Assembly (NCBI RefSeq): GCF_032917945.1
Contig: NZ_CP136624.1
Location: 620,001 to 684,000, forward strand
Direction: 5' to 3'
DNA length: 64,000 bases
Source of the DNA: Bradyrhizobium sp. sBnM-33
GTDB lineage: Bacteria; Pseudomonadota; Alphaproteobacteria; Rhizobiales; Xanthobacteraceae
Position 1 is the first letter of the stretch, and each line of letters begins with the position of its first letter. The translations under genes were made by a program, and so were the position numbers. Under the pieces are notes generated by a model. The model was not told the DNA's origin and made no database searches. It saw only the letters and a list, made by a program, of their open reading frames with translations. This document shows positions 27,212 to 35,494 of the stretch, piece after piece.

Positions 27212-28534
27212 ATGCCTGACCCCGCAAAACCGCTCCGGGTACTGGTCTCCGAAGGTTCCTCGACCTCGGCCCGCGAGGCAATTACGATTCTCGGTCTTTC
27301 GGGCCATCACGTCGAGGTCTGCGATCCCTCGCCCTGGTGCCTGTCGCGGTTCTCGCGCTTCGTCCGCAAATTTCACCGCTGCCCTGGACTGCGGGACGAT
27401 CCCGCCGGTTATCTGGCGTTCGTCGAGCGACGACTGGCCGACGGGAAGTTCGACGTGCTGCTGCCGACGCATGAGCAGGGATTTTTGTTTGCACGGGTCG
27501 CGCAGCGCCTCGAAGGCCGCGCCGGGATCGCGCTGCCGGACTTCGAGAGCTATCGCGAGGCGCATAGCAAGGCCGGCTTCAGCCGGCTGCTCGATCGGTT
27601 GGGATTGCCGCAGCCGCCGACGCACATCGTGCAATCCGCGCAAGGGGTGCGCGATGCGGTTCGCTTTCCAGCCGTCGTGAAAACTTCTGTCGGCACCGCA
27701 AGCCGCGGCATCTGGTTCGTGCGCGGCGCGGACGATCTGATGCGCGCGCTGCACGATCTCGGCGGCGGCGATGCATTCGCCGGTGAGGTGCTGGTGCAAG
27801 ACCTCGTCGCAGGCATCACCGAGAAGGCGCAATCGGTGTTTTGCCGTAGCCGGATGCTCGGCTTTCATGCCTATCGGCAGATCGCGGCGGGCGTTGGCGG
27901 CGGCGAGGCGATCAAGCAGAGCGTGAATCGGCCGGTCGTTCGCGCTTATGTCGAACAGATCGGCCGGGCGCTCGATTGGCACGGTGCGCTCTCGGTCGAT
28001 TACATCATGCCGGAGGTCGATACCGCGCCATTGCTGATCGATTGCAATCCGAGGCTGGTCGAGCCGATGAATGCCTATCGCTCCGGCGTCGATCTCGTCG
28101 GACTTTTGCTTCTGATCTCGCTGGGCGAGACGCCGGCTCCGGTGCCCGAAAGCCGCGAGGGCGCGCTCACGCACCTGGCGATGCAGGCGTTGCTCGGATG
28201 TGGGGCGCGCGGCGGAACGCGGTCCGACATTCTCAGGGAATGTTTGCATCTCGCTGCGGCGCGCGGGCCTTATGCCGGCAGCAACGAAGAACTCACACCG
28301 GTGCAATCGGACTGGATCAGCGCCGTGCCGCTGGCGATCACCACAGCCTTGCTGCTGGCTTCGCCGAAGCTGGCGATCAAACTAGCGCGCGGCGGCTTTG
28401 GCGCGCATCTGCTCGATGCGGCGAGCATTCGGGTGATTGAAAGCGAGACGTTTGCGAGTGAGCATGACGCGAACCGCGCTGCGCCCCCTCTCCCGCCTGC
28501 GGGGGAGGGCCGGGGTGGGGGTGCCTCCGCATAA
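27212..28534 (+). CDS. ATP-grasp domain protein of unknown substrate
   Basis: 440 aa. An N-terminal Rossmann-like pre-ATP-grasp part (residues ~8-110, LRVLVSEGSSTSAREAITIL) leads into an ATP-grasp fold. The lysine-containing FPAVVKTSVGTASRGIWFV is followed by GEVLVQDLVAGITEKAQSVF. The metal-binding end is PLLIDCNPRLVEPMNAY, with the D/N pair that holds Mg-ATP. Enzymes of this shape ligate a carboxylate to an amine or thiol. The last ~16 residues come from a GC-rich repeat (28492-28524), so the natural C-terminus may have been extended. It stands alone. Confidence 0.82.
   Translation: MPDPAKPLRVLVSEGSSTSAREAITILGLSGHHVEVCDPSPWCLSRFSRFVRKFHRCPGLRDDPAGYLAFVERRLADGKFDVLLPTHEQGFLFARVAQRLEGRAGIALPDFESYREAHSKAGFSRLLDRLGLPQPPTHIVQSAQGVRDAVRFPAVVKTSVGTASRGIWFVRGADDLMRALHDLGGGDAFAGEVLVQDLVAGITEKAQSVFCRSRMLGFHAYRQIAAGVGGGEAIKQSVNRPVVRAYVEQIGRALDWHGALSVDYIMPEVDTAPLLIDCNPRLVEPMNAYRSGVDLVGLLLLISLGETPAPVPESREGALTHLAMQALLGCGARGGTRSDILRECLHLAAARGPYAGSNEELTPVQSDWISAVPLAITTALLLASPKLAIKLARGGFGAHLLDAASIRVIESETFASEHDANRAAPPLPPAGEGRGGGASA
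28492..28524. repeat. GC-rich palindrome inside the ATP-grasp coding end
   Basis: CCCCCTCTCCCGCCTGCGGG followed by GGAGGGCCGGGGTGGGGG. The two halves form an imperfect inverted repeat of a kind normally intergenic in rhizobia. Here it is translated as PPLPPAGEGRGGG at the C-terminus of the ATP-grasp protein. Confidence 0.65.
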
Positions 28535-28565
28535 CGCGCACGTACAATGGGCACGTTATAGAACC

Positions 28566-28668
28566 GTATAGGGTGAGCAAAGGCGCCCTTCGCGCCGTAC
28601 CCACCATTTGCACCGCGATCTCGTCTTGAATGGTAGGCACGCTTCGCTTTGCCCCACCCTACGAAATC
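28566..28668. repeat. Extragenic palindromic repeat, 'gtagggtgggcaaag' family, copy 2
   Basis: Left GTATAGGGTGAGCAAAGG, right CTTTGCCCCACCCTAC, with inner CGTACCCACCATT and AATGGTAGGCACG arms. It is related to 2144-2236 but diverged. It lies between the ATP-grasp gene and the convergent small gene at 28680. Confidence 0.75.
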
Positions 28669-28679
28669 GCGTGCCGCGG

Positions 28680-28841
28680 CTACAACGGCTCATCATCAGG
28701 GTCATGACGGTCCCGCTTCGGCGTGGCGATGTCGCCGTCCTCGTGGTCCTCCTCCTCCTCAACCGGCGTGCGCCGCGGCTTCTTCGGTTTGTCCTCGCCT
28801 GGTTTCGGAGGCTCGCTGCTCTTCCTGCCTTTTCCGCCCAT
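28680..28841 (-). CDS. Small highly charged hypothetical protein
   Basis: 53 aa, MGGKGRKSSEPPKPGEDKP at the start and DRHDPDDEPL at the end. The middle has a lysine/arginine-proline run (KKPRRTP) followed by VEEEEDHEDGDI. It has no hydrophobic core and is predicted disordered. GGTGA sits about eight bases before the ATG. Its biased composition and clean stop argue that it is real rather than a random frame, but I recognise no family. It heads a neighbourhood of four small genes. Confidence 0.55.
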   Translation of the reverse strand: MGGKGRKSSEPPKPGEDKPKKPRRTPVEEEEDHEDGDIATPKRDRHDPDDEPL

Positions 28842-29018
28842 ATGATTTCACCAAAGTGACGCCTTCGTCGGACCAATCGGCGTTTGCGCTGCATGCCGAC
28901 TCAGGGTAACGGCATGACCTCAATCTAATCGCGTCCGGACGGCATCCTAGCGCCGGTCAAACGATTTTTCCTGCCCTTTTTGCGGCTTTCAGCCCGAAGG
29001 GCCTCACATGGAGCCAGT

Positions 29019-29261
29019 ATGAAGAAGCCCCGCATTGCGCTCGATGAACCGCAGCAGCGCAAGATCCTCCGCGCCGACAAGGCACCGAGCACCGGTTATT
29101 CGCTGGTCGTGGATGGCCACTTCAAGTCGCATCACGATACGGTCGAGGCGGCTGAGGAAGCGGGCATGGCGTTGAAGAACCGCTTCCAGATGCTTCAGGT
29201 GCAGGTTTACGATGCCGAGAACAAGACGCGATCGATGATCGATTGGCCGGGGCCGGCGTAA
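29019..29261 (+). CDS. Small conserved-looking hypothetical protein
   Basis: 80 aa from ATG 29019 with GGAG just upstream. An in-frame extension to 28980 lacks a ribosome site. Sequence features are TGYSLVVDGHFKSHHDTVEA followed by AEEAGMALKNRFQMLQVQVYDAE. It looks like a compact alpha/beta domain that places a short helix after a beta hairpin. There is no signal peptide, no cysteine and no known motif. It converges with 29292-29582, leaving 30 bases between stops. Unknown function. Confidence 0.65.
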   Translation: MKKPRIALDEPQQRKILRADKAPSTGYSLVVDGHFKSHHDTVEAAEEAGMALKNRFQMLQVQVYDAENKTRSMIDWPGPA

Positions 29262-29291
29262 CGCCGGATCTTTGAGCTCGATCGGCCGATC

Positions 29292-29582
29292 TCAGGTTCG
29301 CCGTCCGCCGTTCTGCTGGTTCGCCAGCCAGTCGGACAGGGCCACCGGCTTCTCGTCGGGCCGCTTTGCGCTGCTGCGCGCCTTCTTTGCGGCCTTTGCG
29401 GCGGGCACACGTTGCGGCTCGGCTGCTTCGCGCGCGAGCCGCAATGCCTTCAGCTTCGCCATATTGTCGAGCACGGCTTTCGCCGCTGCGTCGCGTTCGG
29501 CCTTGCCGGACTTTGCGTCCTGAACTGCCTTGGCCGCCTTGTCGAAGCGCGCCTGGGCGCGATCGCGATCCGCTTTCGTCAT
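29292..29582 (-). CDS. Small Lys/Ala/Arg-rich helical hypothetical protein
   Basis: 96 aa, basic and alanine-rich. A long predicted helix (MTKADRDRAQARFDKAAKAV to LKALRLAREAAE) is followed by a flexible AAKAAKKARSSAKRP linker and a C-terminal ALSDWLANQQNGG. It lies six bases after the related 79-aa gene upstream, so the pair is one operon. Both share KLxALRLAxEAA, suggesting duplication. Nucleic-acid binding is possible from charge alone; nothing stronger supports it. Confidence 0.65.
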   Translation of the reverse strand: MTKADRDRAQARFDKAAKAVQDAKSGKAERDAAAKAVLDNMAKLKALRLAREAAEPQRVPAAKAAKKARSSAKRPDEKPVALSDWLANQQNGGRRT

Positions 29583-29588
29583 TTCAGG

Positions 29589-29828
29589 TCAGCCTCTTTT
29601 CGCAATCCTGGTCTTGGTCTTGCCCTTGACCTTCGCTTCTGGCGGATTTGCACGGTCGGCCGCTTCCTTTGCCAGACGCAGCGCGCGGAGCTTCTCGGTT
29701 CGCTTGCGGATCGCGATATCGGCAGCCGCGATCTCGGCCATCGCCTTGATGCCGTCGACTTCCTGGGCGCGCTTGCGGTTGAGCCTCATTTCTTTCAGCT
29801 CGGCGGCGCTCTTCGGCTCATCATTCAT
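29589..29828 (-). CDS. Small charged helical hypothetical protein, paralogue of its neighbour
   Basis: 79 aa, mostly one predicted helix (SAAELKEMRLNRKRAQEVDG through KLRALRLAKEAADRA), ending in a basic tail KVKGKTKTRIAKRG. It shares the KLRALRLAKEAA core with the next gene, six bases away. No known family. It is first gene of a likely two-gene operon. The 193 bases upstream, toward btuB, show no other feature. Confidence 0.65.
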   Translation of the reverse strand: MNDEPKSAAELKEMRLNRKRAQEVDGIKAMAEIAAADIAIRKRTEKLRALRLAKEAADRANPPEAKVKGKTKTRIAKRG

Positions 29829-30021
29829 GTCATACCTCTGAAATCACGACTGATATCGTCGAGCGGTCTGTGGCCCATTTACCACGGATCGGCGTGCAGA
29901 GGACGTTATTTTCGATCGAAAACGGCGCAGTTTCTGACAGAATCTGCCTTGATATGAAGGTTGGCGGGGAACACGGCAGGTCGGGGCCGGTCCGGCAGCA
30001 AGCCGAACCGGCTAATGTCGG

Positions 30022-32301
30022 TCAGAACGTCGCGCCGGCCTTCACCATGAAGGTGCGGCCAGGGAGTGGATAGGCCGCGAAGCGGCCCGGCGTGAACGAG
30101 CTCGCGATGGCGTAGTCGTAATAGAGTGCGTTGAACAGGTTGTTCACGCCCACTGACCAGAAGAAGCGATCGTAGGCGCCGCTCAATTTCAGATCGACGG
30201 TGGCGTCCGCCGGAATACGCCGTTGGGTGTTGGCTTGGTCGTTGTCCATGACGCGCTCGCTCCAGGCCCGCACCGTGGCGTCGAACACCAGGTAGTTCTG
30301 CCAGATATTCCAGGTCACGCCGCCCATGGCTGTGTAGCGGGAAACCAGTGGCACGTCGTTGCCGGCGAACGGCCCTTCGCGGAAGACAGCACGCGTGTAG
30401 GCAGCGCCCGCCCGCAGCGACAGGCTGTCACTGACACGCAGCGACGCGCTGGTCTCGGAGCCGTAGCGGCGGGTTGGACCGAGGTTCACGTTGTAGAACA
30501 GCGCCGGGATGAAATGGATCTCGTTCTCGAGGTCCATGTTGTAGATGCTCGACTGCATCTGGAAACCGCCGGACTTGATGCGGAAACCGCCCTCAATGTC
30601 GTGCGAGGTCTGGGTTTTCAACTGAAAGGTCCCCGGAACGAAGAAAGGGCCGCTGGAGACGCGTTCATCGACGGTCGGAGTACGGAACGCGCGCGCGGCG
30701 CGGCCAAACACCGAGAATGTGTTGCTGAGTCGGTGCTCAAGGCCCACGTGCAAGGCGTATTGCGTCTCGTTGCTGTCCAGCGGGGAGGCTTGATCGCTGC
30801 AATTAAAGAACATGGCGCAACCGGGCGCGTTGGCGTCGAACCGATCCCGGGCGCTCAGGCTGGTGTTTTGAATCCTGGCGCCATAGGAGAAGTCGGTCGT
30901 CGGCAACAGGCCGACTGATTGCTGCCAGTAGCCGGCCAGCATCTGCTGCGACAGATCGTAGATGTGGGTCGGCGCAAGACCCTTGAACGCCCCGCGGTCC
31001 TGGCGGAACGTCGCATCGTAATAATCGATACCGGTCAGGATCTGTGAGGGCACCCCGAGGATCGAGTTCTTGATGCTCAATCGTGGCGTGATCGACCAAG
31101 TCTGCAATGATGCGTCGTTATAGGTGGAGGAGAAACTCGGAAATGGCGACGCAAACGGTATCGCCCCGAAGAATCCGCTTTGCGTTTTCTTGTCTCTGAC
31201 GCCGCCATCAACAATGAGTTCGGCTCCGTTCCACAGGGTTTTGGTAAAACCGGCGGTAGCGCTGGCGCCCTGCTGATTGCCATAATCGAATGGCGTGGCG
31301 GCGCCGCGGCGGTTCGTGACCAGTTCGTTGACGCCAATCGAGGGATCGACGATGCGGCCACCGGGGAGTCCGAGCTTTTGGTCGTCGCCGGTCACCGTCA
31401 GGAAGGCCTTGAGATCGGGAGTGGTGTAATTGAGATTGCCGACCCCGTTGCGCTGGTCGAGCGCGTTGTTTTCGCGATAGCCGTCGGACTTGATTGCGTT
31501 GCCGTAGAATGAGGTCGACCATGGTCCCGAATTCAGCGCCGCCGAAACCGAGGCCATGCGCTGGTTGAAGGAGCCGATACCGGCCTCTGCGCGCATGGCA
31601 ACAGGTGGGCCACCGACGCCGTTCTTCAGGACGATATTGATGACGCCGCCGACCGCGTTGTCGCCATACAGCACCGCGCCGCTGTTGCCGCGCGTGATTT
31701 CAATGCGCTCGATCGAGTCGCGCGGAATGGTCGAAAAATCCACACCGGCCATGTCGATGTCGTTGAGCCTTCGGCCATTGATGAGCACCAGCGTATTTGA
31801 GGTCGCGAAAGCGCCGAATCCGCGCAGGTCGACGCTGGTCTTGGCGCCGTTGACGCCACCAAACAGGCTAGTCAGCTGCACGCCGGGCGTTTGCGCGATG
31901 ATTTCCTGCAGCGTTTGAGCCGGTGAGTGCGCGATCTCTTCGGCGGTAATAACGGTCGACGCCGAGCCGACGATTCCTGAAAACTGGCGGTCGCCGCTGC
32001 CGTCCGCGCCTTGCGAGACGCCCTGGGATGCGGTGTTCGAGCCGATCCCCGCTGCGGGTCTTCCGCCGGTCGACGGCACCGCCGCCGGCACGACGCGGCG
32101 CGAGGTCGACGCTTCATTGTAGGTCGGTTTTGCGCGAGTCCGGTTCGGGTCGGTAGGCGAAGTTATCTCGATCGGCGGCAATGGCTCCGCCGCCGTCTGC
32201 TGCGCGTGCGCACCGGAGATGCCTAGCGACACGATGGGAACGAGAAAGCTGGAGGCGAGCCAAAAGCGGCGGCGCCTTGCGGCTGTGTTGGTGAAAGACA
32301 T
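30022..32301 (-). CDS. btuB: TonB-dependent outer-membrane vitamin B12 receptor
   Basis: 759 aa. The signal peptide ends near residue 33 (GISGAHAQQ). A proline/threonine-rich extension with PPIEITSPTDPNRTRAKPTY follows. The plug domain spans about residues 105-235 (TVITAEEIAHSPAQTLQEII, LVLINGRRLNDIDMAGVDFS). The remainder is a 22-strand barrel ending in a C-terminal phenylalanine (FMVKAGATF). A cobalamin riboswitch lies in its leader and btuCDF is divergent, so cobalamin or a cobinamide is the likely ligand rather than a siderophore. It is longer than E. coli BtuB. Confidence 0.88.
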   Translation of the reverse strand: MSFTNTAARRRRFWLASSFLVPIVSLGISGAHAQQTAAEPLPPIEITSPTDPNRTRAKPTYNEASTSRRVVPAAVPSTGGRPAAGIGSNTASQGVSQGADGSGDRQFSGIVGSASTVITAEEIAHSPAQTLQEIIAQTPGVQLTSLFGGVNGAKTSVDLRGFGAFATSNTLVLINGRRLNDIDMAGVDFSTIPRDSIERIEITRGNSGAVLYGDNAVGGVINIVLKNGVGGPPVAMRAEAGIGSFNQRMASVSAALNSGPWSTSFYGNAIKSDGYRENNALDQRNGVGNLNYTTPDLKAFLTVTGDDQKLGLPGGRIVDPSIGVNELVTNRRGAATPFDYGNQQGASATAGFTKTLWNGAELIVDGGVRDKKTQSGFFGAIPFASPFPSFSSTYNDASLQTWSITPRLSIKNSILGVPSQILTGIDYYDATFRQDRGAFKGLAPTHIYDLSQQMLAGYWQQSVGLLPTTDFSYGARIQNTSLSARDRFDANAPGCAMFFNCSDQASPLDSNETQYALHVGLEHRLSNTFSVFGRAARAFRTPTVDERVSSGPFFVPGTFQLKTQTSHDIEGGFRIKSGGFQMQSSIYNMDLENEIHFIPALFYNVNLGPTRRYGSETSASLRVSDSLSLRAGAAYTRAVFREGPFAGNDVPLVSRYTAMGGVTWNIWQNYLVFDATVRAWSERVMDNDQANTQRRIPADATVDLKLSGAYDRFFWSVGVNNLFNALYYDYAIASSFTPGRFAAYPLPGRTFMVKAGATF

Positions 32302-32426
32302 GACTTGGACCTCGGTATGACGTCAGTGGCACGTCACAGCGAACCAAGTCTCACCATGTGCTTTGAGCAGCTCAGGTGAAGCTAATGTCTGTACTCCCCG
32401 ACCGACATCTTCGCGTGTGACCACGG

Positions 32427-32600
32427 CTGACGGCAGGTCTCCTGGCTCGCGGGTCGTTACCCCATCGTCGCCTTCCCAGGACCGAGTGCCCAGTGGCATG
32501 TGACGAAGGATTCGCCGCTTACAGTTGCGGGGGCAGCCGCGGAATTGGGGGATTTCCCCGCACCGCATTCCCTTTTGATCCCCAAAACGGGAACCGTCGG
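32427..32600 (-). ncRNA. Cobalamin (AdoCbl) riboswitch
   Basis: Read on the minus strand, the conserved pieces appear in order: AAAAGGGAATGCGGTGCGGG, then the B12-box part GGCTGCCCCCGCAACTGTAA, GCCACTGGGCACTCGG, CTGGGAAGGC, and the closing GCGAGCCAGGAGACCTGCCG. These match the class-II cobalamin riboswitch (RF00174-type) core. It ends about 125 bases before the btuB ATG. Adenosylcobalamin binding would block btuB expression, as known for the family. The exact 5' end is an estimate. Confidence 0.93.
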
Positions 32601-32605
32601 GAACT

Positions 32606-32635
32606 ATGGTAGAAGTTTGTCAAAGTCCGAGTCAA
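32606..32635 (-). promoter_or_regulatory. Candidate sigma-70 promoter for the btuB riboswitch leader
   Basis: On the minus strand, TTGACT (32630-32635) and TACCAT (32606-32611) are separated by 18 bases. Transcription would begin around 32599, just before the riboswitch's first paired element. This is a match by eye; a competing TTGACA at 32616-32621 has no usable -10 box. Confidence 0.5.
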
Positions 32636-32747
32636 TGCGCCCCGGGGCGTCCCGCGATCCTCACTGGACGAGTGCGCTATTTTTGCCGCATGAGCACGCC
32701 TGCCCGCCGCCTGTACCGGGGCGGGTAAACCTGCTTTAGGACGATCG

Positions 32748-33791
32748 ATGAGTGTTGAAGCCGTAGCCCTGACCAATGAGGACGCCGCGCGCCGGCGGAT
32801 CGGCGCGACCGCGGCGCTTGCTGCCCTTGTTGTGCTCCTGATGCTGATCTCGCTCGGCATCGGGCCGGTGCGGCTGTCGCCGCTTGCGGTGGCGCAAGCG
32901 CTGTTCGGTGGCGGCAGCGAGGTGGCGCAGGTGATCGTGCGGGAAATCCGCCTGCCCCGCACGCTGCTGGCGCTGGCGATCGGCGCCATCCTCGGGCTGT
33001 CGGGCGCGTCGCTGCAGGGCTTGCTGCGCAATCCGCTGGCCTCGCCCTCGCTATTCGGCGCGCCGCAATCGGCCGCCTTTGGCGCGGTGCTGGTGATTGC
33101 GATCGGGCTGGCCGACGTGCGCTCCTATGCGCTGCCGGTCGCCGCGATCATCGCGGCATTCGCTTCGGTGTTCGTGCTGCTCTCGATCGCCGGCCGCAAT
33201 GCGGGTCTGCTGATCCTCATTCTCTCGGGACTGGCGATTTCGAGCTTTGCGGGCGCTGCCACCGCGCTGGTGATGAACCTCTCCAGCAACCCCTTCGTGG
33301 TGCTGGAGATCGCATTCTGGCTGCTCGGCTCGCTCGAGGATCGCAGCTTTCAGCATGTGATGCTGGCGTTTCCATTCATCATTGCCGGCGCGGTCATGCT
33401 GTTCAGCCAGCGCCACGCCTTTCGCGCGCTGAGCTTGGGCGAGGAAACCGCGCAGAGCCTTGGCGTCGATGTGGGGCGTCTACGGCTGTTCGTGATTTCG
33501 GGCGTCGCGCTGGGTGTCGGCGGCGCCGTCGCTGTTACCGGCACCATCGGTTTCATCGGCCTGGTCGCGCCGCACCTGATGCGGCCCGTGATCGGCCACG
33601 ATCCCGGGCGGCTGTTGGTGCCGAGCGCACTCGCGGGCTCGGCGCTATTGCTGGCCGCGGATATTGCAGTGCGCATCATTCCCTCAACATCGGATATCAA
33701 GGTCGGCGTGCTGACCTCGATTATCGGCGTGCCGTTCTTCCTCTATCTGATCATGCGCGAACGCCGCGCGCTCGGCGGAGGCGTCGCATGA
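32748..33791 (+). CDS. btuC: Vitamin B12 ABC transporter permease (FecCD family)
   Basis: 347 aa, about ten helices. FecCD/BtuC landmarks are VREIRLPRTLLALAIGAILG, LSGASLQGLLRNPLASPSLF, and the late GTIGFIGLVAPHLMRPVIGH. AGGACGATCG precedes the ATG. The partner ATPase and binding-protein genes follow with four- and one-base overlaps. The linked btuB riboswitch supports cobalamin over ferric-siderophore transport. The permease forms the inner-membrane channel. Confidence 0.87.
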   Translation: MSVEAVALTNEDAARRRIGATAALAALVVLLMLISLGIGPVRLSPLAVAQALFGGGSEVAQVIVREIRLPRTLLALAIGAILGLSGASLQGLLRNPLASPSLFGAPQSAAFGAVLVIAIGLADVRSYALPVAAIIAAFASVFVLLSIAGRNAGLLILILSGLAISSFAGAATALVMNLSSNPFVVLEIAFWLLGSLEDRSFQHVMLAFPFIIAGAVMLFSQRHAFRALSLGEETAQSLGVDVGRLRLFVISGVALGVGGAVAVTGTIGFIGLVAPHLMRPVIGHDPGRLLVPSALAGSALLLAADIAVRIIPSTSDIKVGVLTSIIGVPFFLYLIMRERRALGGGVA

Positions 33792-34570
33792 GCGAGGCTG
33801 CGCTGCTGACCGCAAGGGGACTCGGCGTGCGGCTCGCCGGCCGCGTCGTGCTGAAGGACGTTTCGCTGGCGCTGTCGGCGGGGCACCTGGTGGCGCTGGT
33901 CGGCCCGAATGGCGCCGGCAAGACCACGCTGCTGCGCGCGCTAGCCGGGCTGATCCCCTCCGAAGGCGAGATCACGATCGGCGGCGATGCGCTGGTCTCA
34001 CTGTCGCTGCGTGAGCGCGCCAAACGCTTCGGCTATCTGCCGCAGGGGCATCTCGTGCATTGGCCGCTGCCGGCGCGCGATATCGTGGCGCTCGGCCGCT
34101 ACCCGCATGGCGCAACCGATCCGGCGCGGCTGTCGCCCAGGGATGCCGAGGCCGTGCTGCGCGCGATGCAGGCCGTCGACGTGATGGAGTTCAGTGATCG
34201 ACGCGTCACCGAATTGTCCGGCGGCGAACGCAGCCGCGTGGCGCTGGCCCGCGCACTCGCGGTGGAAGCGCCGATCATCCTGGCCGACGAGCCGACCGCC
34301 TCGCTCGACCCGCGGCACCAGATCGACGTCATGAAGAACTTGCGCGCGACCGCGGACAAGGGTGTGCTGATCATCGTGGTGACGCACGATCTCGGGCTTG
34401 CTGCGCGGTTTGCCGACCATGTGCTGGTGCTGAAGGAAGGCAATCTAGTGTCGTGGGGCACACCGAGCGCGGGGTTATCGGAGCAGGTGATGGCGGACGT
34501 ATTTCGGATCAGCGCCTACCGCGCGGAATATCAGCGCGAGGCGGTGATCGTGCCCTGGGCGGATGTCTGA
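33788..34570 (+). CDS. btuD: Vitamin B12 ABC transporter ATP-binding protein
   Basis: 260 aa. Walker A is GPNGAGKTT, the signature is LSGGERSRVALARAL, and Walker B is IILADEPTASLD. The H-loop is in VVTHDLGLAARF. It drives BtuC for cobalamin uptake. It overlaps the permease stop by four bases, and its own stop overlaps the next ATG by one. Confidence 0.87.
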   Translation: MSEAALLTARGLGVRLAGRVVLKDVSLALSAGHLVALVGPNGAGKTTLLRALAGLIPSEGEITIGGDALVSLSLRERAKRFGYLPQGHLVHWPLPARDIVALGRYPHGATDPARLSPRDAEAVLRAMQAVDVMEFSDRRVTELSGGERSRVALARALAVEAPIILADEPTASLDPRHQIDVMKNLRATADKGVLIIVVTHDLGLAARFADHVLVLKEGNLVSWGTPSAGLSEQVMADVFRISAYRAEYQREAVIVPWADV

Positions 34571-35403
34571 TGCGACGGTTCGGCGTTCTTGTTGCGATCG
34601 CCGCGTTGGCGATGTCAGGCGGCGCGGCACTCGCGGCCAGCCCTCCGCGTATGGTGTCGATGAATGTCTGCAGCGATCAGTTGCTGCTGACGCTGGCCGA
34701 CCCCGAGCAGATTTTAGGCCTCAGCCGCTTTGCACGCGACGGCTGGCAATCGCAGGCGGGCGACATCAGCCGCTACCCGGTATTATCAGGCGCGGCCGAG
34801 GACGTGCTGCTGCTCAAGCCGGACCTGGTCATCGCCAGTGCGTTTGACAAGCGCTCGACGCGGGAACTGTTGAAGGCGAAGGGTCTTCATCTTGCCGAGC
34901 TCGCCGTGCCGCGAAACCTCGACGAAGCCCGCGCGCAGATCCGCGAGGTCGGCGACATGACAGGGCACCCCGATCGCGCGGCTGCCGAAATCGCGCGGCT
35001 CGACGCCGCGCTGGCGCGTGCCCGCCGTGCCGCCGCCGAGCGGCATTATCGCGTGCTGCCGCTGTCGCGGCGCGGCTGGGTGGCAGGCAGCGACAGCTTT
35101 CTAGGCTCGCTGCTGAGCGAAGTCGGGCTGCGCAGCGCCGCTGGCGACCTCGGCTTTACCTTCGGCGGATTTGCCTCGCTGGAGGCGATCGTGTCCTTGA
35201 AGCCCGACTTTCTCGTGGTTTCGCAAGCCGGCAATTATGCGCGCGATGACGGCCAGGCGTTTCTGGTCCATCCGGCGCTGGAGCGCTTCTACCCGCCGGA
35301 GCGGCGCATCGTGATTCCGGAGCGGCTGACCGAATGCGGCGGCGTGATGCTGGCCGATGCGCTCGATGCGCTGACGGCAGAGTTGAAGCGGGTGGGAAAG
35401 TGA
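34570..35403 (+). CDS. btuF: Vitamin B12 periplasmic binding protein
   Basis: 277 aa from ATG 34570, one base overlapping the btuD stop (TGATG). An open extension to 34453 lies inside btuD. The signal peptide is MRRFGVLVAIAALAMSGGAALA. The helical-backbone type III binding fold begins PPRMVSMNVCSDQLLLTLAD. Known BtuF/FhuD-like segments include LLKPDLVIASAFDKRSTREL. It delivers cobalamin to BtuCD. Last gene of the operon. Confidence 0.85.
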   Translation: MRRFGVLVAIAALAMSGGAALAASPPRMVSMNVCSDQLLLTLADPEQILGLSRFARDGWQSQAGDISRYPVLSGAAEDVLLLKPDLVIASAFDKRSTRELLKAKGLHLAELAVPRNLDEARAQIREVGDMTGHPDRAAAEIARLDAALARARRAAAERHYRVLPLSRRGWVAGSDSFLGSLLSEVGLRSAAGDLGFTFGGFASLEAIVSLKPDFLVVSQAGNYARDDGQAFLVHPALERFYPPERRIVIPERLTECGGVMLADALDALTAELKRVGK

Positions 35404-35407
35404 ATTC

Positions 35408-35485
35408 GTAGCCCGGATGGAGCGAAGCGCAATCCGGGAATCTTTTCGGGGCGTCCCGGATTTCGCTTCGCTCCATCCGGGCTAC
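35408..35485. repeat. Extragenic palindrome 'gtagcccggatggagcgaagc'
   Basis: Very long near-perfect inverted repeat: GTAGCCCGGATGGAGCGAAG against CTTCGCTCCATCCGGGCTAC, with inner CCGGGAA/TCCCGG arms. It lies five bases after the btuF stop and nine before the stop of the convergent dioxygenase gene, so it is well placed as a terminator for both. Confidence 0.85.
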
Positions 35486-35494
35486 GATGAAATC

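Noticed and set aside
30022..32301. TonB receptor as a ferric-siderophore receptor
   Set aside because: The cobalamin riboswitch in its leader and linked FecCD/BtuCDF-type genes point to vitamin B12; no siderophore genes nearby.
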